A DNA stretch of 64,000 nt from contig CAVTIC010000001.1 in NCBI GenBank assembly GCA_963734685.1, positions 1,054,001 to 1,118,000 of the forward strand. Direction: 5' to 3'. Numbering within the stretch: position 1 is the first letter of the stretch; each line of letters begins with the position of its first letter. This document shows, piece by piece, positions 41,123 to 49,093 of the stretch. The position numbers were made by a program, and so were the translations under genes. The notes beneath the pieces were generated by a model, which was not told the DNA's origin, did no database searches, and saw only the letters and a list, made by a program, of their open reading frames with translations. This stretch comes from JAOUEA01 sp963734685. GTDB taxonomy: Bacteria > Actinomycetota > UBA4738 > HRBIN12.

Positions 41123-41329
41123 ATGCAGGTGCTGAACACGCTCTGGTTCAGGGTGCTGACGTTCACGAGGCGAGAGGAAGGACAGACCACGGCCGAGTAC
41201 GCGCTGGTCATCCTGGCCGCTGCCGCCATCGCGGTCGTGCTGATCGCTTGGGCCAGGTCGTCGGGCCGGCTGCCGGCGTTCTTCGACCAGGTCATCGACC
41301 AGGTGATCGGTGATGCAGCCGCCGCCTGA
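41123..41329 (+). CDS. flp: Flp-type pilin
   Basis: A 68-residue major pilin. The prepilin cleavage region (EEGQTTAEYALVILAAAA) is the class III Flp motif, with G before the mature Q and E at mature position 5 or 6, followed by a hydrophobic stretch (LVILAAAAIAVVLIAWA). A GGAGGTG ribosome site is five bases from the ATG. It is processed by a TadV-type peptidase, whose gene is not in the window, and assembles into the pilus by CpaF/TadB/TadC. Confidence 0.9.
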   Translation: MQVLNTLWFRVLTFTRREEGQTTAEYALVILAAAAIAVVLIAWARSSGRLPAFFDQVIDQVIGDAAAA

Positions 41330-41717
41330 TCGCCGTTCACGGCACCGCGAGCGTGGCACGGCCGTGGTCGAGTTCGCCCTCGTCCTGCCGATCGTGCTAA
41401 CGGTCGTGCTGGCCATCGTGCAGGTCGGTCTGCTCGTACGCGACCGGCTGCTCGTCGAGTCGGCGGTGCGCTCCGGGGCGCGCACCGCGGCCGTCGATCC
41501 GCTCGATGACGCGGTTCGCGAGGCGGTCCTGCGAGCGGCGCCGACGCTCGACGAGGCATCGATCGGCGTCAGGACGACGCGGGCGGGCGCCCAAGGAGAT
41601 CCGGTCACGGTGACCGTTTCCTACGTCGCGCCGGTACGGGTGCCCTTCGTGTCATGGCTCTTCCCGTCCGGGGTGGCGATGCAGGCTGAGGCCACCGATC
41701 GGCAGGAGTTCGCGTGA
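41310..41717 (+). CDS. TadE-like pseudopilin
   Basis: A 135-residue pseudopilin. The N-terminal GTAVVEFALVLPIVLTVVL segment is the TadE signature, and the remainder is an extracytoplasmic domain (VRSGARTAAVDPLDD...). It is predicted to prime or cap the pilus. It overlaps the flp gene by 20 bases and the tadG-like gene by four, so the three are translationally coupled. Confidence 0.85.
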   Translation: MMQPPPDRRSRHRERGTAVVEFALVLPIVLTVVLAIVQVGLLVRDRLLVESAVRSGARTAAVDPLDDAVREAVLRAAPTLDEASIGVRTTRAGAQGDPVTVTVSYVAPVRVPFVSWLFPSGVAMQAEATDRQEFA

Positions 41718-42091
41718 TCCTCGGGCGCGTCTCCGAGCGGGGATCGGTCTCGATCGTCGTAGCCGGGGTCGCGACGATCGCGTTGGTCGCGTGCCTCGGG
41801 GTCGCCGACGTGGGGAAGGCGTTGGTCGCCCGTGCACGAGCGAGGGCCGCGGCCGACGCCGCGGCCCTCGCCGCTGCTCAGGAGCTGGCGTTGCCGAGCG
41901 GCCGCACGCCGGTCGACGTCGCGAGCGACTACGCGGGACGGAACGGTGCCGAGCTCACTTCGTGCGAGTGCGCCCGGGGCACCCTCGCGGCGACGGTCGA
42001 GGTCGCGGTGCCGATCGGGGCGATGTTCCTCGCGGGCGATGAGCTCACGGTCTCGGCGCGGGCTCGGGCGGTCGTCGGTCCGGGGCCGTGA
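41714..42091 (+). CDS. TadG-like (Rv3654c-type) pilus protein
   Basis: A 125-residue protein of the TadE-like helicase/secretion-neighbourhood family, as Rv3654c in Mycobacterium. It has one N-terminal membrane segment (GSVSIVVAGVATIALVACLG) and a soluble domain (ADAAALAAAQELALPSGRTP) with two cysteines. The start overlaps the tadE stop. Its last 243 bases occur a second time at 47153-47395. It is the last complete gene of the pilus operon. Confidence 0.83.
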   Translation: MILGRVSERGSVSIVVAGVATIALVACLGVADVGKALVARARARAAADAAALAAAQELALPSGRTPVDVASDYAGRNGAELTSCECARGTLAATVEVAVPIGAMFLAGDELTVSARARAVVGPGP

Positions 42092-42109
42092 ACGGCGGCG
42101 GTTCCGCCA
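41849..42109 (+). repeat. Direct repeat, copy 1 (tadG 3' end)
   Basis: Bases 41849-42091 align without gaps to 47153-47395 and differ at 10 of 243 positions (about 96 percent identity). Weaker similarity continues to about 42109. This copy is attached to the complete tadG-like gene. The offset between the two copies is 5304 bases. Confidence 0.93.
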
Positions 42110-42181
42110 CCTCGCCCGCGCGCGTCGTGGAAGTCCCGGACTTCTGTCGCGAGCTGGTCGCCGCGATCGAGACCGGCTCGC

Positions 42182-42541
42182 TCATGCGGCCGGACAGGTC
42201 GCTAGCCGGAGGTACTGGCGGCATTCTTCCGGGCTCCAGGTCCGGGTCAGTCTGGACTCCGCGAGTGCGATCAGGTCATCGACCGGCAGGACGTACACGC
42301 GGATCGTCCCGTTGTAGCTCGCCGACGCGAGATGCGTCGCGTCCGGGCTGAAGGCGACGCTCATGCTCGCCGTGTGTCCGCGCAGGAGGAGGACCTCTCG
42401 CCCGCTCGCCACGTCCCAGAGCCTGACCGTCTGGTCCTGGCCGGCAGTCGCAACACGTCTGCCGTCGGGCGAGAACACCACATCTTGGACCGTCCCCTGA
42501 TGCCCCGCGAGCTTTTCGAGCTGGTTGCCACCGAGGTCCCA
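42182..42541 (-). other. Frameshifted C-terminal end of WD40 gene
   Basis: One extra base (C on the minus strand, position 42542) puts the last WD40 repeats into another frame. Before it the protein reads DGTVRI, and after it the other frame continues WDLGGNQLEKLAGHQGTV and then two full repeats (VVFSPDGRRVATAGQDQTV, VAFSPDATHLASASYNG) and ends at TGA 42184. Without the extra base the protein would be about 1637 residues. It may be a real mutation or a sequencing error. Confidence 0.85.
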
Positions 42542-45500
42542 GTATCCGCACCGTACCGTCCCCTGATGACGTCGCGATCAGCGAGCCGTCGGGGCTGAAC
42601 GCCGCATTGGTGAGTCGATCGTCATGGCCCCGGAGTGTCCGAACCAGTCGATCCGTGTCGAGGTCCCATACTTTCGCCGTGCCATCCGTGCTCGCGGAGA
42701 CGAGGATCGAGCCGTCGGGGCTGAACGCCAGACCGTCCACACTGGGCTGCCGATCGCTCGGCGGGTCCAGCACCACGATCTCCTCCGCCGACGACGCATC
42801 CCACAGGGTCACCCGCCCGTCCTCGTCTCCGGTGGCGATCACCCTCCCGTCTGGGCTGTATTCCATGGAAGGATGAGCCCCCTTCGGTTTCGTGACCCTG
42901 AGTTCGCCGGAGAGCCGGTCTCGGACGATCGGGGGATCCAGGCTCACGAGCACGCGATCGCTCTCGGGCACGAAGCGGGCGAGATCTGATCCCTTGGGGA
43001 ACCTCTGGAGCGGTGTTCCGGAGGCAGCGTCCCACAGTCGGAAGCCGGACGAGTCTTTCCCTACGAGCATGGTGCCGTCGAGGCTGTAGGCGACCTGGAA
43101 CGCCGCTCCTCGAACCGCGAGCGTCAGCTCCTCACGGCTACCTTCCGGCCTGATGTCCCAGACCCTCGATGTACCGCCGAAACCACCGGTCACCAATGTC
43201 ATCCCGTCGGGACTGAACTTCACCTCACCGACCCGCGCCCCCGTACCAGAGAGAACGAGGACCTCTCTACCGGTGCGGGCGTCCCAAACCCGGGCGGTCC
43301 CGTCGTTGCTGCCCGTGGCGATCAAGCTCCCGTCCGGACTGAAATCAGCCGTCTCCACCCCGCCGGAGTGGCCGGACAACGATGCGATCAGTCCTCCCGT
43401 CTCGGCGTCCCACACCCTGCCGACCCCGTCATAGCCCACGGTGACGACGCGTCTCCCATCGGGGCTGAACGCCACACCCGTCACGACATACCCACCGTGG
43501 TCGCCGAACGTGCGTAGCTCCGCCCCGGTGGTCGCACTCCAGAGGTGGGCGGTCGGGATCCCCGTGCCGAAGCACTCGCCTCCGAGCAGGCTTCTTCCGT
43601 CCGGGCTGAAGTCGATGCCACAGACCGTGTGCGGCAGCGAGATCGCCAACGATCGCTGACCGGTCCCCACGTCGAACACGCCGATCGTTGCCTCGTCGCC
43701 GGGGGAGGTTGTCACGACCACGCGGGACCCGTCGGGACTGATGTCCACGTTGAACGCCCCGCCGCGCTCCCCCCCTTGGTCCGCGCGGATCGATCGGATC
43801 TCCTCGCCGGTGTTCGCGTCCCAGATGACGACGGTCCCATCTTCGCCGGCCGTGGCGAGGATCGATCCATCCGGGCCGAATTGGATGTCGTTCACGTTGT
43901 CGGAATGACCACCGACGAGCGTGAGCACCTTCTCGCCGGAGGCTGTATCCCACACCACCGGATCGGCCACCGGGCTGGTGGCCGGAGAGGGGACGCGCTG
44001 GGCGGTCGCCACCAGCGACCCGTCCGGGCTGAAGCTCACGGAGCCGGACGAAGGATCATCGAGCGAGCGTACGAGTCTCGAGGAACCGACCGCACGATGA
44101 AGTGCTTCTTCCGCTTCTCTGAGGACGGAACCGTCGACCGAGCGCGTCGTCTCGACCGCCTGCAACGCGAGCAGGATGCTCAGCTCCGGATCCGCGTCGA
44201 GGTTCGACAGGGCGGCCGCCGCGAGTTCCCGCGCCGTCGCGATCCCCGTCTGCCGCTCCGCCTCGCTCCGCTGGTTCGAGGCGATGACGGCGAGGAGACC
44301 TGCGACCACTGCGGCGGTGGTGACGACCGCCACGACCGCGCGGAGACGCCGAACCGATCGGCGTTCCATGGCGACCTCGCGTGCCGCCCGCGCCCCCTCG
44401 GCCGCCTGTGCCGCATCCCGATCCTCAAGGCTGGCATCGAGGTACGAGCGCTCTTCAGCGGTCGGCGCGACGATCGTATGGGCACCCCAGGACTCGAACT
44501 GCGCCAGCTGCCCCCCGCGGAGCAGGAAGCTCGGGTCGCGGTCTGCGTCCACCCACCCCGTGGCGGCGGTGCCCAGACGGCGGCTCATCCGCACGTCGTC
44601 CCGCGCCGCTTCGATCCATCCGCGGAGGCGCGGCCAGGAGCGAAGGAGCGCTTCGTGAGCGACGTCCACCGTGGGCTCGTGCGTTCGGGCATCGCGGTCG
44701 AACGAGAGGAGGCGCGACGCACCGAATCGATCCAGGACCCCGTTCAACGCCCCCTGATCGACATCGATGGAGCCGATCTCGGCTCGCGTCACCCGGCGGC
44801 GGATATCCTCGGTTCCTTCACCCAGTGTCAGCAGGCGAAGGAACAGCTGGCGCGTCGCCTCCTTCGCGGCGTCGTCGGACGAAGTGTACAGATCGTCGGC
44901 TCGTCCAGAAATCGCTCCCGCCATGCCGCCGATCGCCCGATACGCGTCGAGCGCGAGGGTGTTCCCTTCGCGCCGCTCGAACAGCTCGGTGAGGGCATAC
45001 TGCAGGAGCGGGAGCGCCCCGGGCTCGTTCGATGCTTCCGCGAGCATCTCGGCGAGGAGGCCGGGCTCCAGCTCGACCCCGACACCTCGTGCAGGCTCGG
45101 CGATCGCGCGCTCGAGCTCGTCCGGGCTGAGCGGGACGACCGGCTCGATGTAGGAGCGCATAAGGTCTGCGAACCCCGGATACATGAGCGGGCGATCGTA
45201 GAAGTCCGCGCGAAGCGTAGTCACGAATCGGATCCGGACGTGCGGTTCGCGGACCACGAGATCGATACCGGCGAGGAAGCGCGCCCGCCGATCCTCGTCC
45301 TCGACGAGCGTGAAGACCTCTTCGAGCTGATCGATGAATACCAGTACTTCAGCAGCGCCGGCAGGCGTCACCCTCTTGATCGCGCGGAGCATCCCGAGCT
45401 CGTCGGAGTCCAGGAGCTCGAGGAGGCTTGTCGGTGGGCCATCGTTGATCTTGAGCAGCGCGCTCTCCAGCTCGATCATCGGATGGGCGCCCGGCAGCAT

Positions 45501-47093
45501 CTCGACGACCGCCCAACGATCCGAACCCGGGAGGGCACCCATCCGAAGCGCCGGAAGCAGCCCGGCGCGAACGACGGATGACTTCCCGCTCCCACTCGGG
45601 CCGATGACCGCCAGGAAACGGGCGTCGGTGAGCCGCGCGACCAACTCTCGCGTCAGGGCTTCGCGGCCGAAGAAGGCCGCCGCATCGGACTCCTCGAACG
45701 GCAGGAGGCCCTTGTACGGGTTCGGGAGGTCAGCCCCCACCGGAGTGAGAAGTGCGGCATCCGGACCGAGGGCGCGTTGGAACGCCAGATCCCGGGTCGG
45801 ATCCCATCCCTCCGGTCGAAGTCGGATCACGCGGACGGGATCGTCCAGCCCCTTGAAGCGCACTCCGCCGCGATCCAGCTGCGAGATCCCCTCGACGTGC
45901 CTGGCGAGATGCACGACCTCCTGGCTCGCGAGGATCTCGCCCGGAGCGGCGCTCGAGCAGAGCCGCGCAGCCAGGTTGAGTGCACCGCCCCTGAACCCCC
46001 CTCCGACCGCGACCGCCTCGCCGGCGTCCAGACCGATACCGACCGGCAGCGGCATCGAAGGGTCGATCACCGTCTCTTCCGCGAACCGGATCTGGAGATC
46101 GGCGGCCGCTCGGATCGCCTGGCGCGCCGACGTGAAGACCGCGAGCACTTCGTCCCCACGGAGCTCGACGACCGACCCTGCGTTGGTCTCGACCGTCGGT
46201 CGCGCGAGTTCCGCGAACCGCGTGGCCAGCGCCGCCGCCGCCTCATCGCCCCGAGCCTCTGTGAAGCTCGTGTAGCCGCGGATGTCGGCGATCAGGAAGA
46301 TCCGGAGCGACGGATCCGTTTCCGTCGTAGCTGAACGGGGCCCTCCGGGCGCCACGACCGACAGCGCGGGGTCCTGGGCGAGGATCCGTTCGTGCAGCTC
46401 TTGCAGCGATCGGCTGGGATCGATGCCGAGCTGGTCGGCGAAGATCGCCTGAGCCTGCCGGAACGCCGCCAGCGCATCGGCCTGTCGTCCGGACCGGTAG
46501 AGCGAGAGCATCCACAGTCCCCACGGCCGCTCGCGGAGCGGATCCTCGAGCGTGAGCGCTTCGAGCTCGCCCACCAAAGACGCGTGCCGGCCGAGATCCA
46601 GCTCAGCGGCGAAGCGGTCCTCGATCGCGAGCCGCCGCGCCTCCTCCAGGCGTGCGACCTCGCCGTGAAGCGACAACTCGTCGCCCAGATCACCGAACGC
46701 CGGACCTCGCCAGAGTCCGAGGGCAGCCCGCAGCGTGTCCGCCGAGGCACCAGGATCGGCTTCGAGGTCACCCCGAGCTTCGATCGCGAGTCGCTCGAAC
46801 TCGCGCGCATCGAGCTCGCCCGGTTCGACTCGGAGCCGGTACCCGCCAAGACGTCCCTCCAGTCGGTCCGCCCCGATCAACTTGCGCAGGTTCGACACGT
46901 AGCCTTGGAGCGAGCTCTTGACCGCATCGGGCGGCTCCTCGCCCCATATGTCGTCGATCAGGACGTTGCTCGTCACGAGCTCGTTGGCACGACGAACGAG
47001 ATGCGCCAGCACGAGCCGCTGCTTTCGACCCCCGAGCGGGACCGTTCCGTTCCGGTCCTCCACCTCAAGCGGCCCCAGGACCAGGAAACGCAT
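42276..47093 (-). CDS. BTAD transcription factor/class III cyclase/nSTAND/WD40 fusion regulator
   Basis: A 1605-residue sensor-regulator. In order: OmpR-type DNA-binding domain (1-95), BTAD domain (about 96-245), class III cyclase domain with metal aspartates D270 (LIADIRGYTSF) and D314 (LRGDEVLAVF) and N373/R377, nSTAND ATPase with P loop GPSGSGKSS (498-506) and FIDQLEEV, a membrane segment (917-939), and about 13 WD40-like repeats (FSPDG units) from about 1010. It probably binds DNA and switches in response to a signal sensed by the propeller. The last about 95 residues are out of frame because of one base (42542). It lies between two direct repeats of the tadG end. Confidence 0.85.
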   Translation of the reverse strand: MRFLVLGPLEVEDRNGTVPLGGRKQRLVLAHLVRRANELVTSNVLIDDIWGEEPPDAVKSSLQGYVSNLRKLIGADRLEGRLGGYRLRVEPGELDAREFERLAIEARGDLEADPGASADTLRAALGLWRGPAFGDLGDELSLHGEVARLEEARRLAIEDRFAAELDLGRHASLVGELEALTLEDPLRERPWGLWMLSLYRSGRQADALAAFRQAQAIFADQLGIDPSRSLQELHERILAQDPALSVVAPGGPRSATTETDPSLRIFLIADIRGYTSFTEARGDEAAAALATRFAELARPTVETNAGSVVELRGDEVLAVFTSARQAIRAAADLQIRFAEETVIDPSMPLPVGIGLDAGEAVAVGGGFRGGALNLAARLCSSAAPGEILASQEVVHLARHVEGISQLDRGGVRFKGLDDPVRVIRLRPEGWDPTRDLAFQRALGPDAALLTPVGADLPNPYKGLLPFEESDAAAFFGREALTRELVARLTDARFLAVIGPSGSGKSSVVRAGLLPALRMGALPGSDRWAVVEMLPGAHPMIELESALLKINDGPPTSLLELLDSDELGMLRAIKRVTPAGAAEVLVFIDQLEEVFTLVEDEDRRARFLAGIDLVVREPHVRIRFVTTLRADFYDRPLMYPGFADLMRSYIEPVVPLSPDELERAIAEPARGVGVELEPGLLAEMLAEASNEPGALPLLQYALTELFERREGNTLALDAYRAIGGMAGAISGRADDLYTSSDDAAKEATRQLFLRLLTLGEGTEDIRRRVTRAEIGSIDVDQGALNGVLDRFGASRLLSFDRDARTHEPTVDVAHEALLRSWPRLRGWIEAARDDVRMSRRLGTAATGWVDADRDPSFLLRGGQLAQFESWGAHTIVAPTAEERSYLDASLEDRDAAQAAEGARAAREVAMERRSVRRLRAVVAVVTTAAVVAGLLAVIASNQRSEAERQTGIATARELAAAALSNLDADPELSILLALQAVETTRSVDGSVLREAEEALHRAVGSSRLVRSLDDPSSGSVSFSPDGSLVATAQRVPSPATSPVADPVVWDTASGEKVLTLVGGHSDNVNDIQFGPDGSILATAGEDGTVVIWDANTGEEIRSIRADQGGERGGAFNVDISPDGSRVVVTTSPGDEATIGVFDVGTGQRSLAISLPHTVCGIDFSPDGRSLLGGECFGTGIPTAHLWSATTGAELRTFGDHGGYVVTGVAFSPDGRRVVTVGYDGVGRVWDAETGGLIASLSGHSGGVETADFSPDGSLIATGSNDGTARVWDARTGREVLVLSGTGARVGEVKFSPDGMTLVTGGFGGTSRVWDIRPEGSREELTLAVRGAAFQVAYSLDGTMLVGKDSSGFRLWDAASGTPLQRFPKGSDLARFVPESDRVLVSLDPPIVRDRLSGELRVTKPKGAHPSMEYSPDGRVIATGDEDGRVTLWDASSAEEIVVLDPPSDRQPSVDGLAFSPDGSILVSASTDGTAKVWDLDTDRLVRTLRGHDDRLTNAAFSPDGSLIATSSGDGTVRILGPRWQPARKARGASGDGPRCGVLARRQTCCDCRPGPDGQALGRGERARGPPPARTHGEHERRLQPGRDASRVGELQRDDPRVRPAGR

Positions 47094-47152
47094 GCCCAGA
47101 CCGTACTCCCGCCGATCCGGCCCGGATAGATAGGTCCTCTCTCCGCCTCCAC

Positions 47153-47395
47153 GCGGCCGATGCCGCGGCCCTCGCCGCTGCTCAGGAGCTGGCGTTGCCG
47201 AGCGGCCGCACGCCGGTCGACGTCGCGGGCGACTACGCGGGACGGAACGGTGCCGAGCTCACCTCGTGCGAGTGCGCCCGGGGCACCCTCTCCGCGACGG
47301 TCGAGGTCGCGGTGCCGGCCGGAGCGATGTTCCTCGCCGGCGATGGGCTCACGGTCTCGGCGCGGGCTCGGGCGGTCGTCGGTCCGGGGCCGTGA
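47153..47395 (+). pseudogene. Truncated second copy of tadG-like gene 3' end
   Basis: The last 81 codons of the tadG-like gene, without start or membrane segment. Four residues differ from copy 1 (S to G, A to S, I to A, E to G in order), and the frame is open to TGA. Not expressed as a complete protein. Its 3' end overlaps the clpP stop on the other strand (47349). Confidence 0.85.
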
Positions 47396-47413
47396 CCGGC
47401 GGAGGTTCCGTCG
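47153..47413 (+). repeat. Direct repeat, copy 2
   Basis: Second copy of the 243-base direct repeat, 5304 bases downstream of copy 1 in the same orientation. It joins directly to the 3' end of the clpP gene, while copy 1 joins to the intact tadG-like gene. Both flank the segment with the BTAD/WD40 gene. Confidence 0.93.
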
Positions 47414-48140
47414 CTTCCTCGCCGGTGCCGAGCGCTCGTGAAGCATCCGCGGGCACGCTCTCGTCCCCGCCGAACGCCCCCGCCATACGTGCGCCGACGA
47501 GCTTCGGGAGCGGCCTGCCGAGCCTGACCACCTGGTCGACGACCCCGTAGTCCCTCGCTTCCTCGGCCGTGAGGATGAAGTCGCGGTCGGTGTCGGCGCT
47601 GATCTCCTCCACCGTGTGACCGGTCGCCGCCGCGAGCAGCTCGTCGGCGCGCTGCCGCATGCGCACGATCTCGCGGGCGTGGATCTCGAGGTCGGCCGAC
47701 TGCCCTTCCATGCCGCCGTGCGGCTGGTGCAGCAGCACGCGCGCGTTCGGCAGCGCGAAACGGCGTCCGGGCGTGCCGGTGGCAAGCAGGAACGCCCCCG
47801 CCGAGGCCGCTTGCCCCACGCAGTACGTCGCGACCGGCGTGCCCAGGTACTGCACGGTGTCGTGGATCGCGAACATGGCCGTCGTCGAGCCGCCCGGCGA
47901 GTTGATGTACATCGCGATCTCCTTGCCGGGGTCCTCCGACTGAAGGAACAGCAGCTGGGCCACGATGAGGTTCGCGACATCGTCGTCGATCGGGGTGCCC
48001 AGGAAGACGATGCGCTCCCGCAACAGGCGCGAGTAGATGTCGAACAGGCGCTCGCCGCGGCCCGAGGGCTCGACGACGCTGGGCACGAGGGCCGATGACT
48101 GGGGCGGGCCAGACGATGAACCGGACGATGGAGTGGACAC
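47349..48140 (-). CDS. clpP: ATP-dependent Clp protease proteolytic subunit
   Basis: A 263-residue ClpP-family serine protease; active-site S113 is in GQAASAGAF and H138 in LLHQPHGG, with the Asp near TDRDF. About 35 extra residues at the N terminus and 40 at the C terminus exceed the usual length, and both are Pro/Ser rich. It forms the degradation chamber that works with ClpX or ClpC ATPases. GTG 48140 has an AAGGAGG ribosome site at eight bases. It is divergent from the SRPBCC/ArsR genes, and two dyads lie between them. It is probably a second, regulated ClpP, since housekeeping copies are usually next to clpX. Confidence 0.9.
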   Translation of the reverse strand: MSTPSSGSSSGPPQSSALVPSVVEPSGRGERLFDIYSRLLRERIVFLGTPIDDDVANLIVAQLLFLQSEDPGKEIAMYINSPGGSTTAMFAIHDTVQYLGTPVATYCVGQAASAGAFLLATGTPGRRFALPNARVLLHQPHGGMEGQSADLEIHAREIVRMRQRADELLAAATGHTVEEISADTDRDFILTAEEARDYGVVDQVVRLGRPLPKLVGARMAGAFGGDESVPADASRALGTGEEATEPPPVTAPDRRPPEPAPRP

Positions 48141-48164
48141 GGCGAGCCTCCTTCGCGATAGGAT

Positions 48165-48180
48165 GCAACCCGACGGTTGC
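48165..48180. promoter_or_regulatory. Operator copy 1 (GCAACC-N4-GGTTGC)
   Basis: A perfect dyad with six-base arms and a four-base spacer. The same dyad occurs again 48 bases downstream. It lies 25 bases upstream of the clpP start codon. Confidence 0.7.
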
Positions 48181-48187
48181 CAGGATG

Positions 48188-48216
48188 AGCCTATCCTTGC
48201 CACATGCCGACGGCAA
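48188..48216 (-). promoter_or_regulatory. Candidate clpP promoter overlapped by operator copy 2
   Basis: On the minus strand TTGCCG (48216-48211) and TAGGCT (48193-48188) are separated by 17 bases. The -35 element overlaps operator copy 2, and the transcription start (about 48181) lies next to copy 1, so a bound repressor would block both. Confidence 0.5.
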
Positions 48217-48229
48217 CCATACGGTTGCC
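48212..48229. promoter_or_regulatory. Operator copy 2 (GGCAACC-N4-GGTTGCC)
   Basis: A perfect dyad with seven-base arms, containing the same core as copy 1, located 14 bases before the SRPBCC start codon at 48243. Two copies 48 bases apart suggest cooperative binding by the ArsR-type repressor encoded downstream. Confidence 0.7.
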
Positions 48230-48242
48230 ACGAGGTGACGAG

Positions 48243-48647
48243 ATGTCCCAACCGGAACCCGGTCGGATCGACCGCTCCGTGACCGTCGATGCTCCGATCG
48301 AGCGTCTGTGGCAGGCCATCTCGACCGCCGACGGGCTGGAAGCGTGGCTCGGCGGCGAGGTCGAACTCGATCCTCGTCCAGGACGACCGGTGCTGGTGCG
48401 TTGGCCCGACCGGTCGACCAGCCGCGGCCTCGTCGAGCGCGTGGAACCGCCGCATCGGTTCGTGTTCCGCTGGCGACGCATCGAAGGCGCGGGGCTGCTG
48501 GGCCTGCATGCAGGGGAGCCGACCCGGGTCGAGATCCTCCTCACACGGGTCGGTGACCACGCTACCCGCGTCGACATCGAGGAATCGTCGGCACCGATGC
48601 CGCTCGGCCCGGTCGCCCTGGCGGCGTCGGGGAAGGGGGCGGCATGA
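48243..48647 (+). CDS. SRPBCC/AHSA1 domain protein
   Basis: A 134-residue START-like protein (AHSA1 family), with the N-terminal signature IDRSVTVDAPIERLWQAIS and a TRVDIEES beta strand. It probably binds a hydrophobic ligand in an internal cavity. The pair of an AHSA1 protein and an ArsR regulator is common; the AHSA1 protein is often the ligand-handling partner. ATG 48243 is chosen for AGGTGAC upstream. An upstream ATG at 48204 is in frame and could be a leaderless start, with TATCCT at 48192-48197 as its -10. The stop overlaps the regulator start as ATGA. Confidence 0.85.
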   Translation: MSQPEPGRIDRSVTVDAPIERLWQAISTADGLEAWLGGEVELDPRPGRPVLVRWPDRSTSRGLVERVEPPHRFVFRWRRIEGAGLLGLHAGEPTRVEILLTRVGDHATRVDIEESSAPMPLGPVALAASGKGAA

Positions 48648-48994
48648 CCGGCTCCGGACACGACGACGGCAGCCATGGCGACCGCGACCGCGTCGATCTC
48701 GTCTTCTCGGCGCTCTCGGACCCGACCCGCCGAGCCGTGATCCGGTGCCTGTCCGACGACGGTCCCACCACGCTTGCCCGGCTCGCCGACGAGCTGCCCG
48801 TCACCCGCCAGGCGGTCTCGAAGCACCTGGCGGCGCTCGAGCATGCAGGCCTGGTGACCACCGCGATCGCCGGTCGCAGCCGCACCTACCGACTGACCCC
48901 CGGTCCGCTCACCGAGGCGATGGGGTGGATGGTCGATGTCGGCGCCGAGTGGGACTCGCGACTCGACGCGCTCCGCCGCTACGTCGAGCGATAG
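48644..48994 (+). CDS. ArsR family transcriptional regulator
   Basis: A 116-residue winged-helix repressor. The helix-turn-helix (TLARLADELPVTRQAVSKHLAALEHAGLV) and wing (GRSRTYRLTPG) match ArsR/SmtB. There are no metal-binding cysteine motifs, so it is probably not a metal sensor and may respond to a ligand bound by the AHSA1 partner. ATG at 48644 overlaps the SRPBCC stop. Its likely targets are its own unit and clpP, through the two dyads at 48165 and 48212. Confidence 0.9.
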   Translation: MTGSGHDDGSHGDRDRVDLVFSALSDPTRRAVIRCLSDDGPTTLARLADELPVTRQAVSKHLAALEHAGLVTTAIAGRSRTYRLTPGPLTEAMGWMVDVGAEWDSRLDALRRYVER

Positions 48995-49093
48995 GCCACC
49001 GACTCCCTGGCGCGCCCGACACCCGATGCTGTCACTCCCGCGCTCAGAAGTGATGTAGGGTCCCGTTGCCGTACGACGAAACGAGGGGGAGCC

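Noticed and set aside
47153..47395. A second functional tadG gene
   Set aside because: It lacks the start, the membrane segment and a promoter; only the 3' third is present.
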